Below, one piece after another: positions 1 to 5,653 of a DNA stretch of 9,040 nucleotides. The notes under the pieces are model-generated. The model did no database searches. It was not told where the DNA came from and saw only the letters and a list, made by a program, of their open reading frames with translations. Made by a program: the position numbers and the translations under genes. The stretch's first letter is position 1; every line of letters starts with the position of its first letter. The stretch is from an uncultured Clostridia bacterium (lineage in GTDB: Bacteria > Bacillota > Clostridia > Saccharofermentanales > Saccharofermentanaceae), in assembly GCA_946405115.1 (NCBI GenBank), contig CAMJGB010000072.1, positions 1 to 9,040 of the forward strand, read 5' to 3'.

Positions 1-3000
1 CTGCTCCTTGGAACTGCGCATCTGTAAATGTTACAGGCGTTGTTGTTCCTTCAAGAGTTCCTGTAATACTGATTGTTGCTCCAGAAAGCTCAACTCCGCC
101 TACTGTGATCTTGCTGATGTCGATGTCAGCTGTCGGTGTTGAAGTAGCTGTGTACTGGTTATTAATAACAACTGTTCCAGTAGCACCAGCTGTAGAAAGG
201 TTGATCTGATTAGATGTAGGAGTTCCTCCGTTATCGTATGTAACCACCAAATCATAACCTGTTCTCTGTGCTGTGTACTGATATTCAGCTGCACTGCTGT
301 CAGTTGTATCAACTTCTTCTACTACATAATTACCAGCAGGCAATGTGTATGTAGGATTTGTTGTAGCATCGGCTGCAATGCTGAAGTAATAAGGATTTGT
401 ACCAAACGTTGCTCCATCCTGCTGCAGGTACTGTGAGCCATTACGTATCGTGTAATAGAATGGTCCGCTGATGGGATCAGTACAATCTACTACCTTATCA
501 ATTGTGAGAGTAACCATTGCTGCATATGTGTTAGTTACCTCTACAGTTGCTGCTGTTGATGTTCCGCTGAAAGTTACACTCGGAATTGCAGTTGATGTAG
601 TTCCGTTGAATGTATAAGTGATTGACTGTCTGTAACCTGCTACTGAACTTGATACCTCAGTTACATAATATGTAAGGCTGACATCAGGAACAGTTACAGC
701 GGTTGAACCATCACCTGCTACTGTGATTGGAGTAGCTGTTGTTCCGCAATCTGTACCATCTACATCATAGTAAGTTCTTGTTCCATTAGACTCACTATAT
801 ACATAGAAAGTATATGTCTGCGTATTTGCAGATGTGTATGCATTACCTGTTCCGATAACCTTATCGATCGTTAAGGTTCCGGGGACAGGTGTTACTGTAT
901 GCTGCGTAAAGTCATCAAACATAGCAATAAGTGTTGTACCGCCCTGCTGTGTTGTGAATACGCTCTGGTTCGTATTCGCATCAACTACTCCAGATACAGC
1001 TCCGGACGAAACAGAAACTGTTCCATCTGCTGCAATCGTGAATACGATGTCTGTTGCTGCAGAATATGTTCCCGTTGCTGTTGCTGAAGGTACTGTCTGC
1101 TCATGCAATGTGTATGTTCCTGCTCCAAGTCCGCTGATTCTTGCAGCTGTATCACCTGATGTGAATGTAAGTACATTTCCACTTGCAGATACATATGTTG
1201 CTCCGCCACTTACCTGTGAAGTCGTAAATGTTGTACCCGTAGGACCTGTAAGTGTGAGTACTGCTCCGGAAAGCTCTGCTCCGCCTACTGTGATCTTACT
1301 GATGTCTACTGTTGTACTAACAGGTGTAGAAGTCGTTGTATAGTTGTTAGTTATTGAAACAGACTGACTGGTATTATTCTGATCAATAATCGCTGTGCCT
1401 GTATGAGTTCCTGCTTCAAGATAATAAGTATTATTAGTACATACAAAACTATCCGTAGTAGTATGATTAATTTCAGTAACTGTATACTCGCCATAAGGCA
1501 ATCTAATATTACTGAGTGAAGCATGAGGCCACCACCTACTTACGGTAAGCGGTACCTCATAATAAGAAGGATAACGATTACCATTGGCATCATACCAATA
1601 TGTAGTGCCGTTGATTTCTCTTGTAATTGTGAAGTAATAGATAGGATCTTCAGATAATGTCTTTAAATCCTCTAAGAATTCACCCTCACCCGTTAAATCT
1701 TTATTAATTGTAAGAAAACCATACTGTACTTCATTTTCTACAAGGTTATAGAAAGATCCGATATCAAAATGGTCACCTGTAGGGTCGCCTTCATAATGAT
1801 TGTATTGGAATACATCATTTCCCTCACCAGTATAGCTTACTGACTCAAGGTTATACGTATAAACTCCAGTATCACTAACATTTACAGTTAAGGCCAGATT
1901 TACATAACCATCAGAATTGGATATTCCTTCTGAAGTATATGCAGGATCTTCCTCTATATGGAAATAGAATGTCCTGGATCCACCTTCGGATGTTGTAGGA
2001 ATATAATGAGGATCACTGGTATGGCCTTCATCCGTAAAGAATACCAATGAAGGGAAAATTGTCTCATTTGCTAAGTTATCATGACCAATAGGACACGATT
2101 CTGAAGAAACCAAAGTAGCACCCGATGAACCATATGGTGCACTCCACTCCTGCCAGATAAAAGCAAACTGACCTGCACTTATTCCGCTGGTTGCTGTTGT
2201 GTTCTCAACAACAGGATTATGTCCAGTTACAGGAGCATCATAGTTAGGATCATTGTTATAGCCATATTCATTTGTAAGCTTCTTTTTGAGCGTAAAATAC
2301 CAGCTACCTAAGCTCAAAGTGCTGGTATTCTGATAAATGAAGTGGAACTCACAACGAGTAGTTACAGTATCTGCAATAATCCATCCGCAAGACGGAGAAG
2401 AAGGACAATTTACAGTTGAAGAAGGTGCATTAAACAAACCGCCCGCACCAATTAATTCAACATCATAATTACTTGTAGGGAAATTCCAGATTATCCTCTG
2501 ACAAATTGTAGAATCAATATCCTCATGAGCGTCTGCTTTGTCAGTTCCATTAGGACCTGTCTCAGAACAAACCCCATTTACTACTATCTTACTAATAGTT
2601 ACGTTCGTAACAGGTGTGGAATTAAGCTCCAATCCGGCAGGGAAGTTGAATACAACAACTGTAGAATCAGGCTTAGTAATGTTCACACCGCTATCTGTAC
2701 CGATAGCACTTAACATATCAGCAGTAACATTAATATAAACAACCTTATTATCATATTCATTGCCAAGAACAATATCCAAATGGTCATTGTCATAATAGAT
2801 ATAGGAAGAATACTCAGCTGTTTTTATAGAAGGATCACTTGATATTAACGATAAAGGAAACTGATAATCAGCACTAGTGGCCCTGCTATCAAATGTATTA
2901 GCATTCTGCTGAGCACGATTTCTTAAAGTCGAAATACTTGCACTAATTGCTTCTTGAGATGTAGGCATCTGATGCACTGTAGCACCATTCCAAGTATTGG

Positions 3001-3457
3001 TATATGCTCCAGGAACACTCAATGTATCCAATACACTTTGAGGTGCTTCAATAAAATACTCTGTAGATGTATTATAACCAAAACACAAACCCAAGCTGCT
3101 GCCATCATTTGTATTTACTGCGCCTACCATGAAATGAGCAGGTCTGGTAATAAAATCTATATCATCGTTAGGAGATCCGCCGTTCTTATTTAAGACATTA
3201 ACGGCATAAGTGGTCTCAGTATGATCTCCTCTGTTAAATGTGTTGGCAATGATTCCATAATCAGTACCATAACTTAAAACAGAAGCAAAGTTCGTAATAC
3301 GAGAATCATCGGTTGCGGAAGGAATCGGAGTAACCGCCGCCTGAACATCACTATTCCATTGAATACTTGGAATCAGTAACCACTGAGATAAAACTGATAC
3401 GACGAGTGTAGTCGCAACAAGGCCAAACAATCTCTTGGTAGATTTGTTTACAATCAT
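1..3457 (-). CDS. Large secreted isopeptide-domain surface protein (adhesin/pilin-like), 3' end outside window
   Basis: The frame is open from the ATG at 3457 to the window edge with no stop, giving at least 1152 residues; the C-terminus and any sorting motif are not visible. The ATG follows AGGGGG at 6 nt. Residues 1-40 form a signal peptide: K5/K8/R9, hydrophobic 10-32, likely cleavage after VQA40. Residues about 55-375 resemble choice-of-anchor-A/ice-binding-like domains (YGIIANTFN near the start, IIWNFP, APSSTV, GWIIA and EFHF near the end). Residues about 378-580 resemble the FctA-type pilin isopeptide linker (K391-393, E503 in FHIEE, N571). Next come a Cna-B-like module (K586, E662, N704), a SpaA-like module (K721, E786, D848), two Cna-B-like modules (K866/E934/N976 and K988/E1048/N1099), and a new SpaA-like module from K1116. 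These Lys-Glu-Asn/Asp sets predict self-formed isopeptide bonds. Domain names come from motif recognition only. A cell-wall stalk adhesin is inferred. Confidence 0.9.
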   Translation of the reverse strand, partial: MIVNKSTKRLFGLVATTLVVSVLSQWLLIPSIQWNSDVQAAVTPIPSATDDSRITNFASVLSYGTDYGIIANTFNRGDHTETTYAVNVLNKNGGSPNDDIDFITRPAHFMVGAVNTNDGSSLGLCFGYNTSTEYFIEAPQSVLDTLSVPGAYTNTWNGATVHQMPTSQEAISASISTLRNRAQQNANTFDSRATSADYQFPLSLISSDPSIKTAEYSSYIYYDNDHLDIVLGNEYDNKVVYINVTADMLSAIGTDSGVNITKPDSTVVVFNFPAGLELNSTPVTNVTISKIVVNGVCSETGPNGTDKADAHEDIDSTICQRIIWNFPTSNYDVELIGAGGLFNAPSSTVNCPSSPSCGWIIADTVTTRCEFHFIYQNTSTLSLGSWYFTLKKKLTNEYGYNNDPNYDAPVTGHNPVVENTTATSGISAGQFAFIWQEWSAPYGSSGATLVSSESCPIGHDNLANETIFPSLVFFTDEGHTSDPHYIPTTSEGGSRTFYFHIEEDPAYTSEGISNSDGYVNLALTVNVSDTGVYTYNLESVSYTGEGNDVFQYNHYEGDPTGDHFDIGSFYNLVENEVQYGFLTINKDLTGEGEFLEDLKTLSEDPIYYFTITREINGTTYWYDANGNRYPSYYEVPLTVSRWWPHASLSNIRLPYGEYTVTEINHTTTDSFVCTNNTYYLEAGTHTGTAIIDQNNTSQSVSITNNYTTTSTPVSTTVDISKITVGGAELSGAVLTLTGPTGTTFTTSQVSGGATYVSASGNVLTFTSGDTAARISGLGAGTYTLHEQTVPSATATGTYSAATDIVFTIAADGTVSVSSGAVSGVVDANTNQSVFTTQQGGTTLIAMFDDFTQHTVTPVPGTLTIDKVIGTGNAYTSANTQTYTFYVYSESNGTRTYYDVDGTDCGTTATPITVAGDGSTAVTVPDVSLTYYVTEVSSSVAGYRQSITYTFNGTTSTAIPSVTFSGTSTAATVEVTNTYAAMVTLTIDKVVDCTDPISGPFYYTIRNGSQYLQQDGATFGTNPYYFSIAADATTNPTYTLPAGNYVVEEVDTTDSSAAEYQYTAQRTGYDLVVTYDNGGTPTSNQINLSTAGATGTVVINNQYTATSTPTADIDISKITVGGVELSGATISITGTLEGTTTPVTFTDAQFQGA
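81..121 (-). repeat. Copy 1 of a repeat inside the adhesin gene (SpaA module start)
   Basis: This stretch matches 1266-1306 at 37 of 41 positions by eye. It encodes the first strand of a SpaA-like module (DISKITVGGVELSGA, including K1116). The copies lie 1185 bp apart, exactly 395 codons, which fits duplication of a SpaA plus two Cna-B super-module. Confidence 0.75.
1266..1306 (-). repeat. Copy 2 of a repeat inside the adhesin gene (SpaA module start)
   Basis: This is the partner of the repeat at 81-121. It encodes DISKITVGGAELSGA with candidate isopeptide Lys K721. The linker just before it in the protein (TSTPVSTTV) also resembles the linker before the other copy (TSTPTADI). Confidence 0.75.
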
Positions 3458-3463
3458 GTCAGT

Positions 3464-3469
3464 CCCCCT
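3464..3469 (-). promoter_or_regulatory. Ribosome binding site of the adhesin gene
   Basis: AGGGGG on the minus strand lies 6 nt before the ATG at 3457. It fixes the start immediately before a clear signal peptide. Six bases here are complementary to CCCCCT at 3539-3544 further upstream (see findings). Confidence 0.75.
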
Positions 3470-3510
3470 ATAATTAGGCATAACTACCCAAAATAATATA
3501 GTTATTTTTG

Positions 3511-3539
3511 ATAATAAGGCCTGACAGAGTCAATTACAA
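3511..3539 (-). promoter_or_regulatory. Candidate sigma-A-type promoter for the adhesin gene
   Basis: On the minus strand, TTGTAA (3534-3539) is separated by 17 bp from TATTAT (3511-3516), about 54 nt before the adhesin ATG. An alternative TTGACT at 3528-3533 has no well-placed -10 box. The match is moderate and lies in AT-rich DNA, so it is a candidate only. The rest of the 141-bp gap (3458-3598) holds the Shine-Dalgarno site and no strong terminator. Confidence 0.4.
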
Positions 3540-3598
3540 GGGGGTATTCACAATTAGTTAATAAAATTTCACATTTTAGACATATTTCGAAAATCAAA

Positions 3599-4033
3599 TT
3601 AGTGCAACTTTTTGACTAGCCTTAGAATATTGCTGCCGTCCTTATATTCATAGACGACATCATCCATGAGTTTCTTAGTCATGAAGATACCCAGTCCGCC
3701 GATTTCTCTCTCGTCGGCAGGAAGAGTAATATCCGGGTCATCTTTAGCAAGGGGATCATAAGGTACGCCCTGATCAATAAATGTAATAGTAACAGTTATA
3801 GGCTCATCTGATACATCAACACGGACTGTAGCAGGGCCCTTGCCGGGCTGGTAGGCATAATGAGCGATATTGATAAATATCTCTTCCAAAGCAACATCAA
3901 TCTGCAACTGAATCTTAAGAGGGCAGTCTACGCTCTCGAGACAGCCATCAACAAACTCCGTTACCGCAGTAAGGTTCTCGGGCAATGCCTCAATAGTTAA
4001 TTCGTTAGCCTTATCATTTATTGATTCTGTCAT
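3599..4033 (-). CDS. RsbW-type anti-sigma factor / serine-protein kinase (HATPase_c_2)
   Basis: This 144-aa cytoplasmic protein has a complete Bergerat ATP-binding fold of the RsbW/SpoIIAB type. The N-box is at E51-N55 in ALEEIFINIAHYAY, the G1 box is DQGVPYDP (D87, G89), and the G2 box is GGLG (112-115) followed by IFMTKKLMD. Such kinases phosphorylate a STAS antagonist and bind or inhibit a sigma factor or other target. The start is taken at ATG 4033, with GAGG 9 nt upstream. An in-frame GTG at 4057 is possible but has no Shine-Dalgarno site. This is the last gene of the five-gene operon, 24 bp after the second degenerate paralogue. Its expected substrate is the STAS protein at 4684-4983. 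The target it restrains is not encoded in the window. Family assignment is firm; the target is unknown. Confidence 0.93.
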   Translation of the reverse strand: MTESINDKANELTIEALPENLTAVTEFVDGCLESVDCPLKIQLQIDVALEEIFINIAHYAYQPGKGPATVRVDVSDEPITVTITFIDQGVPYDPLAKDDPDITLPADEREIGGLGIFMTKKLMDDVVYEYKDGSNILRLVKKLH

Positions 4034-4042
4034 AGACTTAAA

Positions 4043-4046
4043 CCTC
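4043..4046 (-). promoter_or_regulatory. RBS deciding the start of the RsbW-type gene
   Basis: GAGG lies 9 nt before the ATG at 4033. The upstream in-frame GTG at 4057 lacks any purine-rich site, which favours the shorter 144-aa product. Confidence 0.6.
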
Positions 4047-4057
4047 GTATTCCCCAC

Positions 4058-4675
4058 TTAACGAGCAATTATCGTCAGATCAACCAAGTTATTCTTGATT
4101 CCTACCGTTACTTCTTTTGCAAGACTTGCAACAATGGATCTCTCGAGTTCGTCCCAATCCTCTTCCTTAGATTCTCCGGATTCCTCAAGAGCTTCTTTGT
4201 ATGCATTAAGGGACCAGAGTACAGGTGCAGAATTAGATCCGTCCTCGATGGTGCCCATACCAACATAGCTGTAACCATTGTTGCCGCCATACTTATTCTG
4301 GAGTTTAAGAGCTGAATCAAAATCGAGAAGCCCGTTCTCGATGATCTCTCTTATCTTCCCCATAAAGCCTTTAACGGCTGTATTCTCACCGGATGTGGAC
4401 AAAGAAAGAAGCTCCTTCTTCTTTGCCAAATCCATATCAGTCTTAACATTGAGCTTAACTCTGTACTCGTCATTCTCCTTCTCTAGCCAGAAATATGCCT
4501 CGAAGTCACCGGTCATGGCTCTTACCATTCCGACAGTCTCTTCCGCGAGAAGACGAATATGCATAGCCTGCTTCCTATCGAGATTAAGCGAGCTTGTGAA
4601 TTCATCCGCCAGACGTATGGCATCAGATGTCTTCTCGTCGCTATTATCGATATAAAGCTCCTCTGTTCTGATCAT
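4058..4675 (-). CDS. Degenerate HATPase-like partner-switch protein, paralogue B
   Basis: This 205-aa soluble protein of uncertain function is clearly paralogous to the product of 5020-5631. Shared blocks in order are an N-terminus of the form ET/EE-hydrophobic-IDxS, the helix RLLAEETVGMVR (41-52), a DMD motif (80-82), SGENTAVKGFM (95-105) followed by KIREII, and a C-terminal WDELERSIVA then a beta strand. The RLLxEE helix resembles the N-box helix of RsbW-type HATPases and the SGxNxAV loop may stand for the G2 region, but the N-box Asn is replaced (G49/M50) and no DxGxG box is visible. It may therefore be a pseudo-kinase or a non-catalytic STAS partner. ATG 4675 has GAGG 6 nt upstream and aligns with the paralogue's start; GTG 4687 is less likely. 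The gene begins 8 bp after the STAS stop. Existence is firm; the fold is inference. Confidence 0.88.
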   Translation of the reverse strand: MIRTEELYIDNSDEKTSDAIRLADEFTSSLNLDRKQAMHIRLLAEETVGMVRAMTGDFEAYFWLEKENDEYRVKLNVKTDMDLAKKKELLSLSTSGENTAVKGFMGKIREIIENGLLDFDSALKLQNKYGGNNGYSYVGMGTIEDGSNSAPVLWSLNAYKEALEESGESKEEDWDELERSIVASLAKEVTVGIKNNLVDLTIIAR

Positions 4676-4681
4676 GAATAA

Positions 4682-4685
4682 CCTC
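4682..4685 (-). promoter_or_regulatory. RBS deciding the start of paralogue B, overlapping the STAS stop codon
   Basis: GAGG lies 6 nt before ATG 4675 and shares bases with the TGA stop of the STAS gene (4684-4686). This suggests translational coupling of the STAS protein and paralogue B. Confidence 0.6.
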
Positions 4686-4983
4686 ACTCAAGAGTAAGAA
4701 TATCTGTGAAACCTGTTACCTCGAAGATTTCTTTAACTTCATCAGAAACATTCTTAACTACCATCTTGCCCTGCTTATTCATAATCTTCTGAGCAGCAAG
4801 AAGAACTCTGAGTCCGGCACTGGAAATATACTCAAGCTTCTCAAAATCAAATGTAAGAGTCTCAACGCCATCAAGCTCATTTCTTACGATAGTCTCGAGC
4901 TGAGGTGCTGTAGCAGTATCAAATCTGCCCTCGAGTGTAATCTTCATATTTCTTCCGTCTCTGTACTTAGCTATGTTCAGCAT
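4684..4983 (-). CDS. STAS-domain anti-sigma factor antagonist (RsbV/SpoIIAA-like)
   Basis: This is a 99-aa single STAS domain, the normal length for the family. It shows the MKITLEGRFDTATAP opening strand, then LTFDFEKLEYISSAGLRVLL, where S55 in SSAG is the expected phosphorylation site at the start of the conserved helix (the family consensus is D-S-[TS]-G, so S54 replaces Asp). The C-terminal VTGFTDIL is also typical. In partner switching, the RsbW-type kinase phosphorylates this serine and the PP2C phosphatase removes the phosphate; the unphosphorylated form captures the kinase. ATG 4983 is preceded by AAGGAG with a 7-nt spacer, which supports the long N-terminus over M13. The gene lies 36 bp after paralogue A and 8 bp before paralogue B, so it is bracketed by the two degenerate HATPase-like genes. 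Confidence 0.95.
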   Translation of the reverse strand: MLNIAKYRDGRNMKITLEGRFDTATAPQLETIVRNELDGVETLTFDFEKLEYISSAGLRVLLAAQKIMNKQGKMVVKNVSDEVKEIFEVTGFTDILTLE

Positions 4984-5019
4984 ATTACCTCTCCTTATTT
5001 ACTTAATAACTGCATTATA

Positions 5020-5631
5020 TCAAAAAGTCTTGAATATGGTGATCTCAACTGAAGATCCGACAATACTTACCTTAATCTCGTCTGCTATGTTAGCAACGAT
5101 GGACTTCTCGAGCTCATCCCACTCCTTGGTGTCATTGTTAGCCTTAACGCTCTCAATATACTTATCCATTGACCAGATGTAGGCTTGAACTCCGGCACCT
5201 GTTTCTGACGGGGGCGTAGGACCGCTCATCGTCATAAGGCCCATCGAAAAGCCCGACACCAATGTATGTCCCAAGGTACCGGGAAGCACCATGGTTCCGA
5301 TCATCTCACGCATCTTGCTCATGAAGCCGCGCACTGCAGCGTTAGATCCTGAGGAAGAAGCATCAAGCAGCTGCTTATGCATCTTGCTGTCCATGTTTAC
5401 ATCACCCTTAAGCTGTAAGGTAAATTCCTTACCATACTGCTTAACTGAGTAATCAGCTGTAACCTCGCCTGCAATACCTCTAAGAAGACCGATCAACTCC
5501 TCTGTAAGCAAACGAAGTCGAATAAGCTCTCTGCTGTCGAGGCCGGCATCTTCGCCCATCTGTAATGTAGTATTAAGCGCCTCAACGAAATTCTTCTCAG
5601 AACTGTCAATTACTATAGTCTCTTGTCTCAT
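5020..5631 (-). CDS. Degenerate HATPase-like partner-switch protein, paralogue A
   Basis: This is a 203-aa soluble protein. It shares with paralogue B the LRLLTEELIGLLRG helix (39-52, E44/E45), VNMD (78-81), SGSNAAVRGFM (94-104) with KMREMI, a tryptophan block (IWSMDKY versus LWSLNAY), and the C-terminal WDELEKSIVA plus a final strand VEITIF. The first helix matches the N-box helix of RsbW-like ATPases, but the Asn position holds G48/L49, so metal-ATP binding is doubtful. A glycine- and methionine-rich segment (about 112-140) differs from paralogue B. The start is ATG 5631 with GGAGG 9 nt upstream; a longer reading from 5727 would run into the phosphatase gene and lacks this site. The gene lies 22 bp after the phosphatase. 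I do not recognise a named family. A role as regulator or decoy for the STAS protein is inferred from position only. Confidence 0.88.
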   Translation of the reverse strand: MRQETIVIDSSEKNFVEALNTTLQMGEDAGLDSRELIRLRLLTEELIGLLRGIAGEVTADYSVKQYGKEFTLQLKGDVNMDSKMHKQLLDASSSGSNAAVRGFMSKMREMIGTMVLPGTLGHTLVSGFSMGLMTMSGPTPPSETGAGVQAYIWSMDKYIESVKANNDTKEWDELEKSIVANIADEIKVSIVGSSVEITIFKTF

Positions 5632-5640
5632 ATAACTACT

Positions 5641-5645
5641 CCTCC
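5641..5645 (-). promoter_or_regulatory. RBS deciding the start of paralogue A
   Basis: GGAGG with a 9-nt spacer precedes ATG 5631. It rules in the 203-aa form over a 235-aa reading that would overlap the end of the phosphatase gene. Confidence 0.7.
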
Positions 5646-5653
5646 AAAGTTTA

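Noticed and set aside
834..1343. A 169-residue plus-strand reading frame inside the adhesin region
   Set aside because: It is antisense to the continuous minus-strand frame with recognisable isopeptide domains. Its Val/Pro/Ser/Thr-rich composition is what the complement of a Thr/Val-rich repeat protein gives, and no ribosome site precedes it.
2573..2600. The ISKIVVNG segment (K290) read as another SpaA module start
   Set aside because: It resembles the DISKITVGG starts, but what follows (WNFP, GWIIA, EFHF) fits the end of the choice-of-anchor-A-like domain rather than an isopeptide domain.
2960..3085. A thioester (TED) adhesin domain using C125 and a downstream Gln
   Set aside because: C125 in GLCFGY and the SQEAIS segment only loosely resemble TED signatures; the TQxAxW motif is absent and the flanking domain signature points elsewhere.
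3541..3598. Terminator after the kinase gene
   Set aside because: Only short AT-only inverted repeats (such as AAAAT/ATTTT) are present, with no stable stem followed by a U tract.
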